Below are positions 52,701-59,773 of a stretch of DNA of 64,000 bases, one piece after another. Position 1 is the first letter of the stretch. Each line of letters begins with the position of its first letter. The DNA is from Secundilactobacillus pentosiphilus (GTDB lineage Bacteria > Bacillota > Bacilli > Lactobacillales > Lactobacillaceae), in the NCBI RefSeq assembly GCF_002217985.1, contig NZ_BCMI01000008.1:1-64000 (forward strand). Reading direction: 5' to 3'. The position numbers and the translations under genes are program-made. The notes beneath the pieces were generated by a model that had not been told where the DNA came from, made no database searches, and saw only the letters and a program-made list of their open reading frames with translations.

Positions 52701-55700
52701 CAAGCACCAAACACAATTGCAAACTACAATCAGTTAGCGGATCAATTTAATACTGATCTGCAGACCGAGTTGACGAATCTTCAAAATAACTTGAAACAGT
52801 ATCAAAACGGTACGGCTGTTAATACTGCTGCAACTGCATTAAGTTCGGCTTTGACTAATCTCAATACTGCCATTCAAGCAATTAAGCCAAATTTGACTAG
52901 TGACCAGCTTACAACTGATTTAGCTGCGCTTGACACTGCTAAAACGGCTTATGATAATGCGTTATCCGCTTATAATACGGCAGCTGATACTTACAATGCT
53001 ACGGCTCCAGCGGACAAACAAGCAACCAAGGTGGATGCAAGTCAGAATTCTTCAGACACCGATTACAATAATTTCAAATTGTCTGCTAAAGCTGCAGCAG
53101 CCTTGAACCAAGCAACGACTCAAGACGGTACGCTGCAGCAAGCTGTTACCGATACTCAGACTGCTCTGACCACATTGTCTCAAGCCGTTCAAGATTATAA
53201 CAATACGGTTGGTGCGGCTACTAAGCCAACAGCCACTCAACTTCAAGCTAAGACGGATGCAGTTCATCAGGCACAGAATGCCGTTAAGACGGATGTGGCT
53301 AAGCTGGTTACAGCCAACGATGCTTACAAGCAGAGCTTAACCGATTATCAAACCGCCTTGGATGCGTACAACACTGCCGCTGGTAAAACTAAGCAAGCTG
53401 TAGTTCCTGGATTTGATAATCCTAATGATACCGCTCAAGCATGGGGCAAATTCGAGCAGGAAGTACAAGCACTGAACACTGATTACAAGACCTATTCTGA
53501 CAGTGACGTTACGAGTACCACTGCGCCTGCCAAGAATAATCAAGTGATGAAGACGAACATGTATCACTTGCAGGGCAATGATGCGCTCTCAACCAGCGTG
53601 AAGGCATTGACTCAAAAAGTAGCTCAAATTAATGATTTAACCCAAAAGGTCAATGACGCCAACACCAAATTTCAAGCGGAAGTTAAAGCAGCTACCGATG
53701 ATGGCCGTTGGGCACTATACTTTGCCGGCGATAATGGGTTGCTGAGTCTGTATAACAATCTAATCACGGCTTCTTACAACTATCTGGATGCCGTGAACGG
53801 CACCAAAACTCCGTTAATTCAAAAGAATATTTCGGTAGACGACGGAAAGGGCTTTATCATCACAACGAACGGCCCTGCTAAGGCGAACACTGGTACCGAT
53901 GTTAACTCTCGCAGCTATCAAAGTGTCGTGGATGATTTCAATAACGCCGTTAACACGTATAACACCACCGCACCGGCGGATAAAAAGCTCAGCACTGTAT
54001 CAGCCACTGACCTCAATACGCAAGTGACAACGCTTAAAAATACGTTGGAAAAATCAGGTGGTTTTCAGGCCCAAGCAACTGCAGGATTTACAGCACTAGC
54101 TAACCGAGCCCCTGATGAAAAGCAAAACGCCATTGCACTGGCTCGATTGGATCCGAAGTCACCGACTTATTCTGGTACTACTGACGGTATAACCAGCACA
54201 ACTTCTAATTTCTTCCCAACTAGCGTTACCCTCCTGGTGAGCTTAATCAATGACACGAGTGATAATCCTTGGCCTGCGACACTAGCATCTGGGGAAAATG
54301 GTGTTGGATACTCAACAGATGGTTTGACGCTTAACCCACACAGTGATTATGTTGCTACTGGGTATATTGCACCAAATGGGTTGCCATATACAGAACTTAA
54401 GGACCCGAATAAAATTACAGATTATCTTGCAACAGCCCCCATTTATGGTTCTACAACAGATAATGTAAGTGATACCCCGCTCAGTAATGGTATACAACCG
54501 ACATACACTGTCAATGGTGTAACCTATTACTTTGCAGCGCTTGCGGTTACCTCTAGAGAGAATCAAGAGCTTAAATTTACCAGCACAGATCAAATCATCA
54601 CTTTTGATACCCCAGATGTAAAAACTGCCATTAAGAATTTACCAATTCATACGCTGTGGGGTGATAAGGATGTTAGTATGCGGGTCATGGCCTACTACTT
54701 ACCAGAAGTTTCGTACAGCAAGTACTTCCTGACTGTACCTGAGCAAACAGCTATAAAGGTTACCACACCGACGATTGATTCGTCGTTAGCAAAAATTACT
54801 GACGAGCCAACTCTCGATACTTCGGCCATACCCGTTAAAACGCAGTTAACTGACTTGAAATACCAAGATGGTAAGACGGTCACACCAAGCTTTGATAATC
54901 AGTTTAAAGCACCCGTTGCGCCTGATTTGACCTTGTCGACGCCGACTAAGCCGACATCGACAGCAACTAAGCTGACGGGTACAACGTTGGAACAAGTTAC
55001 TGTGCCTAGTGTGCCTGACAAACAAATTGATCACTTAACGGATGTTGGCCAGTTATCATTGAACACACCGGTTCAGCCAACAGCGCCAACAGAGGTTAAG
55101 GACCCAACGCCACCAACAAAGCCATCAGTGCCATCAGCACCGTCGACTTTGCCGGATGGACCTCAAGATATTAATTTAGCTGTTACTGGCATAGGTGATG
55201 TCACTGAACCAGAAAAGCTTAATATTCAGACGCCTAATAAGCCAGTGGAACCAACGCAGCCAAATATTTCGGTCCAGACACCGACGACACCGGTCGGGCC
55301 AGAAGAGCCAGCAACCGAGCCGGAAAATCCGGGTCCAGTTCAACCGCTAAAGGGTGATGTGCCACCATTGAACTTGAATTCAGTGACGCCACCTGATTCA
55401 ATGGACAAACCGGATCAGCCAGTGACACCTTGGACACCGCTGGAGGGCGTCGTTCCGCCAGTTGAGCCGCAACAGCCGACCGTGCCACCGATAACACCAA
55501 TCGTACCGGGAACGCCGGAACGTTCACAAGTGCCACCTGAGCCACAAGTGCCCGGTACCCCAGAACGTTCACAGGTACCGCCTGAGCCGCAAGTGCCTGG
55601 CACCCCAGAGCGTTCACGGGTTCCTCATGAACCGATCACGCCTGATACGCCTGAAAAGGGACGGGTTGTCAAAGCGGATGTTAAGTCTGCGGCAGCAAAA

Positions 55701-55892
55701 GTTGCACCAAAGGTCGCTCAAGCATCCACGGTTAAAGCACACGTTACAAAGAAGACGACTCAGCAGGCCCCAGCTGCTAAGCACTTGCCGCAAACTGGTG
55801 AGAAAGCCGAAAGCGGATTAGCTGCTCTTGGCTTAGCCCTGCTGAGCACACTGGGATGGTTTGGTTTTGGCAAAAAGAAACGTCAAGATTAA
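49701..55892 (+). CDS. Giant LPxTG cell-wall-anchored coiled-coil protein
   Basis: Surface protein of 2063 residues. The signal peptide is of the KxYKxGKxW type (KMYKSHKTWVFAA, about 19-31) with cleavage near TQAVTA. Residues 106-640 are a Gln/Ala/Tyr-rich coiled coil, in strict heptads with an aromatic every seventh residue up to about 316. Residues 650-1460 hold degenerate Asn/Thr/Ala-rich helical repeats (AL.TYN/ALSAYNT types). Residues about 1460-1690 look like a beta-rich domain (SVTLLVSLINDTS, VRVMAYYLPEVSYSK). Then come a Pro/Thr-rich region with three 15-residue GTPERS repeats and a sorting signal LPQTG (2029-2033), TM helix and KKKRQD. Likely adhesin or stalk; ligand unknown. Confidence 0.88.
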   Translation: MLKRRASLAPIISEKQHFKMYKSHKTWVFAAITGISFLSMMSAGSLETQAVTASKSAVTVAPAAPTGTHDSTSENESMDQPNGNGSTANGSVQAAVPDFNQKVADYNKQKSTYEAAKQAYLAGQQQVANEQSAYQQSVSEYNQKKADYQTEQQTYQSEKRNYDQAKQQAADQASTAAEDNQQLTTVETALNTTNTQLSSTKQAYDDNLNTYNQDKDTYTQTLAAYTQLNDQIKAAETTYEQQLNDFKLQNAAYEADASAFNGAQADYQQKASALKEQIQSYQSKLDQYQPLVDAYNQAKAKYEATKANYDAGVSQLSTQFNEAGYQDALSAYNTQKNHYGTIKAAYDAAKADYDQKQAAGDATDPDFSALEAQYQTAYQDYLTAQQAYNEADTRRQQQTTAAARQNNQFTVLQSEFDDAQAKYQAASQQFEAVKSNYETLHGKVAALNQQANQLDEQHDTQLVEQQAQLNSEKQTLENLQAASQISADQISDLQTQYSSVKTQYDTAVTNYANVQQQHDTLAAQLNVLQDQYAAAKADYNQANANYQAAENKLTNLQNFYNQVKSDYDAAHQSYVDANDQLQHAKDAVTASQKTLQTSQALFKSLQTTYNSAKATYDQLAGELPALQADYQNQLTQYNQDLAAFQAYTAAVQTYQQAVSNLTTNVTPAQTAAKAKVEAATTAGDKVNTDITALNAALGNVNWNDDAWVSDFNAKLSQLTTDKNDLDNAQNGLGDAVSTYDQALNTYESQTGTSEPAALNTPAAMADYTSTVSALTAALANLQTAKTYNTTLATSLKTAQDAASTLNTAITTANRQIAQTVIDSQSGAPLTNDLTALNTSKTDINNKYTAFNSAVTAVNNQDADVISTDKLNALTQQQTQNTGNLNNFITAATAFDTQTKNYNTQLAKYNAAVTAKQTADAAVTTAYTAANNANTDLTSLAALLATPKPNDSTWLTQVNNLVAQLKTTTLSHTNLDTLVSDYQSKLDALSSGLNAVQKVDPQAPNTIANYNQLADQFNTDLQTELTNLQNNLKQYQNGTAVNTAATALSSALTNLNTAIQAIKPNLTSDQLTTDLAALDTAKTAYDNALSAYNTAADTYNATAPADKQATKVDASQNSSDTDYNNFKLSAKAAAALNQATTQDGTLQQAVTDTQTALTTLSQAVQDYNNTVGAATKPTATQLQAKTDAVHQAQNAVKTDVAKLVTANDAYKQSLTDYQTALDAYNTAAGKTKQAVVPGFDNPNDTAQAWGKFEQEVQALNTDYKTYSDSDVTSTTAPAKNNQVMKTNMYHLQGNDALSTSVKALTQKVAQINDLTQKVNDANTKFQAEVKAATDDGRWALYFAGDNGLLSLYNNLITASYNYLDAVNGTKTPLIQKNISVDDGKGFIITTNGPAKANTGTDVNSRSYQSVVDDFNNAVNTYNTTAPADKKLSTVSATDLNTQVTTLKNTLEKSGGFQAQATAGFTALANRAPDEKQNAIALARLDPKSPTYSGTTDGITSTTSNFFPTSVTLLVSLINDTSDNPWPATLASGENGVGYSTDGLTLNPHSDYVATGYIAPNGLPYTELKDPNKITDYLATAPIYGSTTDNVSDTPLSNGIQPTYTVNGVTYYFAALAVTSRENQELKFTSTDQIITFDTPDVKTAIKNLPIHTLWGDKDVSMRVMAYYLPEVSYSKYFLTVPEQTAIKVTTPTIDSSLAKITDEPTLDTSAIPVKTQLTDLKYQDGKTVTPSFDNQFKAPVAPDLTLSTPTKPTSTATKLTGTTLEQVTVPSVPDKQIDHLTDVGQLSLNTPVQPTAPTEVKDPTPPTKPSVPSAPSTLPDGPQDINLAVTGIGDVTEPEKLNIQTPNKPVEPTQPNISVQTPTTPVGPEEPATEPENPGPVQPLKGDVPPLNLNSVTPPDSMDKPDQPVTPWTPLEGVVPPVEPQQPTVPPITPIVPGTPERSQVPPEPQVPGTPERSQVPPEPQVPGTPERSRVPHEPITPDTPEKGRVVKADVKSAAAKVAPKVAQASTVKAHVTKKTTQQAPAAKHLPQTGEKAESGLAALGLALLSTLGWFGFGKKKRQD
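50016..50648 (+). repeat. Aromatic heptad array in the giant surface protein
   Basis: From residue 106 to 316 every seventh residue is hydrophobic in one unbroken register: Tyr at 106, 113, 120, 134, 141, 148, 155, 162, 204, 211, 218, 225, 239, 253, 267, 281, 288, 295, 302, 309; Phe at 246 and 260; Leu, Ile, Val or Ala at the others. The register then shifts by two and continues with Tyr at 325, 332, 339, 346 and 353. Confidence 0.85.
55509..55643 (+). repeat. Three tandem 45-bp repeats coding for GTPERS units
   Basis: Units at 55509-55553, 55554-55598 and 55599-55643 encode GTPERSQVPPEPQVP twice and a diverged third unit. This Pro-rich stretch probably spans the cell wall just before the sorting signal. 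Confidence 0.85.
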
Positions 55893-55928
55893 TCCAGTCG
55901 TGAAAGAGTTTTTATTGTTTTAATTAAA

Positions 55929-55966
55929 GCAGCCCCAAAATCAAATCAGATTTTGGGGCTGTTTTC
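55929..55966 (+). terminator. Terminator of the giant surface protein gene
   Basis: GCAGCCCCAAAATC and GATTTTGGGGCTG with a short loop and TTTTC tail. Confidence 0.85.
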
Positions 55967-56025
55967 GTGCTAATTCGTGGCGAATCGGGTATGATTTTAA
56001 AAACCAGTGTGATGGCGAAAAGGAA

Positions 56026-56064
56026 ATGTAAGCGCTTGACCTAAATATGGCGATGCTTTACCAT
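56026..56064 (+). promoter_or_regulatory. cre-like site overlapping a promoter
   Basis: ATGTAAGCGCTTGAC (56026-56040) has a good left half and core of a CcpA site (TGTAAGCGCT) but a poor right end. TTGACC (56036-56041), 17 bases, TACCAT (56059-56064) forms a promoter whose -35 it overlaps. It precedes the ADP-ribosylglycohydrolase operon, so carbon catabolite repression is plausible. Confidence 0.5.
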
Positions 56065-56143
56065 CTGTGTAGTAGTTTAGCGATGAAGGGAGTTGGGATA
56101 AGGGATTTTTCAAACTAAATATAAGTACTTTTAACTTTAACTT

Positions 56144-56155
56144 ATTGTTAACAAT
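56144..56155. promoter_or_regulatory. 12-bp palindrome in the salvage operon leader
   Basis: ATTGTTAACAAT is a perfect palindrome 80 bases after the -10 box and 90 before the start codon; it may be an operator. The leader also carries an orphan GAGGAGGG at 56167-56174 that is followed by no in-range start codon. Confidence 0.35.
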
Positions 56156-56244
56156 TGTCTTTTAGGTGAGGAGGGTCAGCCAAAAGCTAACGGTAGTTAA
56201 GCAATTGAGAGTTGGACATTTATTTTACGGAAGCGAGAAAATTC

Positions 56245-57252
56245 ATGACAATTAAAGACAAAATTTTAGGAACGTTATACGGTCAAGCCATTGGGGACGC
56301 GATGGGCATGCCTTCTGAACTATGGCCGGTGGAAAAGATTCGACAGCAGTTCAACGGTCAGATTACGACTTTTTTGGATGGGCCGGCCAATAACGACATT
56401 GCCGTTAATTTTACCAAGGGTGAATATACGGATGATACTAATCAGGCACTGGCGATCCTTGATTCGCTGATCGAAACGAACTGGCAGCCAAACCAGCAAA
56501 ACCTGGTTCAGCACATTATGCGGTGGGCTGATCAAGTGGGTGCCTGGGAGAATAATATTTTGGGCCCTAGCAGTAAAGCGGCGCTGACGGCTATTAAACG
56601 CGGCGAAGATCCGCGGCCAATCACGGATAAGGCGCTGACAAACGGTGCCGGGATGCGGATCTCCCCAATTGGGTCACTGTTTGACCCCCAGGAACTGAGC
56701 GCGCTGATCAAAATGGTTTACGACGTTACTCGAGTGACGCACTCCAGTGACGTTGCCATGAGCGGTGCAACCATGGTTGCCGGTGCCGTCGCCGCCGCGG
56801 TGGCAGACTACTCGTGGGATGAAATCATTGATTTTGCACTGAACTGCAATGACCAGGGTTTCAAGATGGGGGCACCGACCTGGGCAGCGAAGACCCATGA
56901 ACGGTTAAAAATCGGGATCGCATTAGCGGACCGTTACCGAACCGATGTCCATCGCTTCAGCCAGGCCATTTATGATGTGATCGGTACAGGGACGATGATC
57001 TCAGAAAGCATTCCGGCCGCCGTAGCGATCGCCTACTACGCGAAAACGGTCCGTAAGTCCGCCCTGTTGTGTGCCAATTTAGGCGGTGATACAGATACGA
57101 TCGGTGCGATGGCAACCGCGATTTGCGGGGCGAAGAACGGCGCGTCATCAATTGATCAGTCGTGGATCGACCTGATCGATACCAAAAATCCACAGCACCA
57201 TTTTGAAGATTACGCAGAACAGATGTTGCAGTTTCGGTCAACCAAGAAATAG
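56245..57252 (+). CDS. ADP-ribosylglycohydrolase family protein
   Basis: Dinuclear-metal hydrolase fold (DraG/ARH family), 335 residues. The metal-binding motifs GDAMG (about 17-21), YTDDTNQ (about 61-67) and the C-terminal NLGGDTDTIGAMATAI (about 283-298) are present. Members cleave N- or O-glycosidic bonds of ADP-ribose or of ribosides. ATG 56245 has a weak GCGAG site; a TTG at 56212 has none. It is followed after 14 bases by a permease and then a sugar-type kinase, so a salvage role on a nucleoside is more likely than protein de-ADP-ribosylation. Confidence 0.8.
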   Translation: MTIKDKILGTLYGQAIGDAMGMPSELWPVEKIRQQFNGQITTFLDGPANNDIAVNFTKGEYTDDTNQALAILDSLIETNWQPNQQNLVQHIMRWADQVGAWENNILGPSSKAALTAIKRGEDPRPITDKALTNGAGMRISPIGSLFDPQELSALIKMVYDVTRVTHSSDVAMSGATMVAGAVAAAVADYSWDEIIDFALNCNDQGFKMGAPTWAAKTHERLKIGIALADRYRTDVHRFSQAIYDVIGTGTMISESIPAAVAIAYYAKTVRKSALLCANLGGDTDTIGAMATAICGAKNGASSIDQSWIDLIDTKNPQHHFEDYAEQMLQFRSTKK

Positions 57253-57266
57253 GATGGTATAACGAT

Positions 57267-58634
57267 ATGGATGATAAGATGATCAAGGTACCCGAAAAAG
57301 ACAAAACACTGACGCCGCATAAGTTATTTTATAACTGGTTCGCGGCTAATATCGGCATCATGGGCTTCGTCTACGGCGCGATTATTGTGAGCTATCATTT
57401 ATCCTTTATTCAAGCAATCGTGGCGTCGCTGGTCGGCGCGCTGTCGTTTCTGGTACCCGGCTGGGTGGCCATGATTGGTCAGCGTGAAGGGGTCACCACC
57501 TTTAAAATGAGTAGAGCCGCGTACGGTACGTACGGCAACAAAATTCCCAACGCCATTGCCTGGTTCAACATGGTGGGCTGGCTGGCGGTTAACGTGATCA
57601 CGGGGACACTCTTACTGGTTTCCTTGTTTCGGGTGATCCAGGTTCAAAAGAGTACGCTGACTACGGCCATTGCGCTGGTCGTTTTCGGCGGGCTGGTGCT
57701 GCTTTCCGGGTTGCTCAAAGAAGATACGTTAGCCAAGATTCAAACGTGGCTGAGCTGGATCTTTGGTATTTTGACGGCGGTTATCCTGGTGATCTTTCTG
57801 GCCAAAGCAAATTGGCACGAAGCGCTGTCACTGCCAAGCGGCAGCTGGATCACGGGATTTCTACCTGCTGTTAGTATCGTTGCGGCTGGTTCTGGTATCT
57901 CCTGGTCCATGGCTGCGGCTGATTGGGGTGCCTACGTTAAGCCCGATACCAAACCGGCATCAACTTTTTGGAACACCACGATGGGCGGTGCGGTTCCGCT
58001 GTTTATTTTGATGGCGGGCGGTGTCTTATTGAGCACCATCGAACCCAAACTGGCCACTTCCGGCGATCCCTTTGACGTGATGTATAGTGCGCTGCCAAGT
58101 TGGATCGGGGTCATTTATTTCTTGGTGGCAGCCGGCGGTTTGATTCCGCAATGTATCGTGTCGCTGCGTTCGGCACGGATCAACCTGTCAACGATCGGTA
58201 TCAATGTTTCGCAGCGAACTTCATTGATCGTACACGGTTTGATTGTCATTTTAATTCCGGTATACGTGCTGTTTATTTCCGGTAATTTTCTTAGTAACTT
58301 TGAGATTTTTCTTAACTTCCTGGGAATCTGCCTGGCTAGCTGGGTCGCCATTTTCCTATGCGACAGCGTGATGTTTCGCGGCCAGGGCTATGACGTTCGG
58401 CTGATCGACCCGCAGTCCAAAACCCACTATAACTGGGGCGGTATTATTTCGTGGCTCATTGCCACGGTCACCGGCTTCCTGTTTACCAACAACGCGGTTT
58501 GGACCGGGCCATTTGCTCACGGGATCTTCGCTAACAACAGTTTGGGCGTCTTCATTTCAGCAATCTTGGCCATTATCTGTATGTTTATCGTCAAAGTGAT
58601 CAAGGGCAGCGGCCATAGTGAGAAGGTGGCGTAA
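57267..58634 (+). CDS. NCS1 family permease (cytosine/purine/nucleobase type)
   Basis: Transporter of 455 residues with 12 hydrophobic helices, nucleobase:cation symporter-1 family. Early marks are FYNWFAANIGIMGFVYGAII and GQREGVTTFKMSRAAYG, where the first helices bind substrate; later, SGISWSMAAADWGAYVKPDT. AGGATGG lies 9 bases before the start. Its stop overlaps the kinase start. Substrate is probably a nucleobase or nucleoside handled by the two flanking enzymes. Confidence 0.82.
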   Translation: MDDKMIKVPEKDKTLTPHKLFYNWFAANIGIMGFVYGAIIVSYHLSFIQAIVASLVGALSFLVPGWVAMIGQREGVTTFKMSRAAYGTYGNKIPNAIAWFNMVGWLAVNVITGTLLLVSLFRVIQVQKSTLTTAIALVVFGGLVLLSGLLKEDTLAKIQTWLSWIFGILTAVILVIFLAKANWHEALSLPSGSWITGFLPAVSIVAAGSGISWSMAAADWGAYVKPDTKPASTFWNTTMGGAVPLFILMAGGVLLSTIEPKLATSGDPFDVMYSALPSWIGVIYFLVAAGGLIPQCIVSLRSARINLSTIGINVSQRTSLIVHGLIVILIPVYVLFISGNFLSNFEIFLNFLGICLASWVAIFLCDSVMFRGQGYDVRLIDPQSKTHYNWGGIISWLIATVTGFLFTNNAVWTGPFAHGIFANNSLGVFISAILAIICMFIVKVIKGSGHSEKVA

Positions 58635-59509
58635 TGGTCAAAACACTGATTTTAGGTGCCGCCTACGTCGATGTGGTCATTAACGTGCCGCAGCTGCCTT
58701 TTTCTGGTGGTGACGTGACGGGTGATCTGAGATCCTATATCGTTGGGGGCTCCGCTTTTAACGTCTATGGTGCCATGCACGCTGCTCAAGCCGAAGCGGA
58801 CTTGTTCGTGCCGGTGGGCCAGGGGCAGTATGCTGACCTGGTGCGTGCGGAGTTAAAACGCCGGCAGATTCCGGAGCTGCTGCCCGTGACAGCCGCTGAT
58901 AACGGCTGGGACATTGCCATGGTGGAACCTTCTGGCGAACGGAGCTTTCTGACGATCCCCGGCATTGATCAAATTTGGCAGAATGACTGGTTTGACCGGA
59001 TTGATTTAGCCGACTACCGCTACTTCTACATCAGCGGGTATCAAGTTGAAGATGAGCAAATTGCCAGCCAAATTTTAGGCAGGTTAACCCGGCGTGCTGA
59101 CGATGCCTATATTTTGTTCGACGCCTCCCCGCGGATGAGCCATTTAACCGCGAAGACGGTGCGGCAGTTACTGCAAAAAAACGTGATCATTCACTGTAAC
59201 GAAGATGAAATCGGCTATTTTGGTGCTGCGGGCGCGTCGATTGACGAAACCGCCAGCAGTATTTTTGCCAAAACGCAAAGCCCAGTAATTGTCACGTTGG
59301 GCGCTCGGGGGACCTACTACTTTGATGGTCAGCGATCGGGTATCCTGCCCGCCGACCACGCCGAGGTGATCAATACCAGCGGTGCAGGCGATACCCACTG
59401 CGGCGGTCTTTTGGCTGGTTTAGCAAGCGGTAAGGATTTAGTTGCGTCGGCGAAACTGGCCAATACGCTGGCCGCCAAAGTGGTGAGCCAGGAAAACAGC
59501 AGTTTATGA
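58634..59509 (+). CDS. PfkB family carbohydrate/nucleoside kinase
   Basis: Ribokinase-fold kinase of 291 residues. The C-terminal PfkB signature NTSGAGDTHCGGLLAGLA (about 250-267) contains the catalytic Asp and anion hole; the N-terminal substrate region is GGDVTGDLRSYIVGGSAFNV (about 25-44). The start overlaps the permease stop (TAATGG). In E. coli a kinase of this family (yegV) lies with a nucleoside permease (yegT) and an ADP-ribosylglycohydrolase (yegU). Substrate not known. Confidence 0.83.
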   Translation: MVKTLILGAAYVDVVINVPQLPFSGGDVTGDLRSYIVGGSAFNVYGAMHAAQAEADLFVPVGQGQYADLVRAELKRRQIPELLPVTAADNGWDIAMVEPSGERSFLTIPGIDQIWQNDWFDRIDLADYRYFYISGYQVEDEQIASQILGRLTRRADDAYILFDASPRMSHLTAKTVRQLLQKNVIIHCNEDEIGYFGAAGASIDETASSIFAKTQSPVIVTLGARGTYYFDGQRSGILPADHAEVINTSGAGDTHCGGLLAGLASGKDLVASAKLANTLAAKVVSQENSSL

Positions 59510-59552
59510 GCCTAAATATTTACGAGCCAAACGCAGCTTTCTATCAATAATT

Positions 59553-59596
59553 AATAATGCTTGTTCCGGTAAACTTGTCGGGACAGGCATTATTTT
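59553..59596 (+). terminator. Terminator of the salvage operon
   Basis: AATAATGCTTGTTCC and GGGACAGGCATTATT with a 12-base loop; same stem type as at 25723 and 29412. The remaining 59597-59773 gap holds the polA promoter region (TGGTAAACT near 59738). Confidence 0.8.
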
Positions 59597-59773
59597 GGTT
59601 AATACTAACAGCGACTGCGTTTTGAAAAGGTACTTGCGCGGTTGAAGATATTTTTTGCGGGTGGCTAGTTTCACGACTCAGTCAAACCACTTTAAGATTT
59701 ACCGGTAAACCGATTTTTAATTGTTGAATTTGTCTGGTAAACTAGAGGTAATACAAATTGCGGAGGCTGATCA

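Noticed and set aside
55234-55617. Minus-strand 127-codon ORF in the giant protein gene
   Set aside because: It is the antisense of the proline-rich repeats; its length reflects the lack of stop codons opposite Pro/Glu codons.
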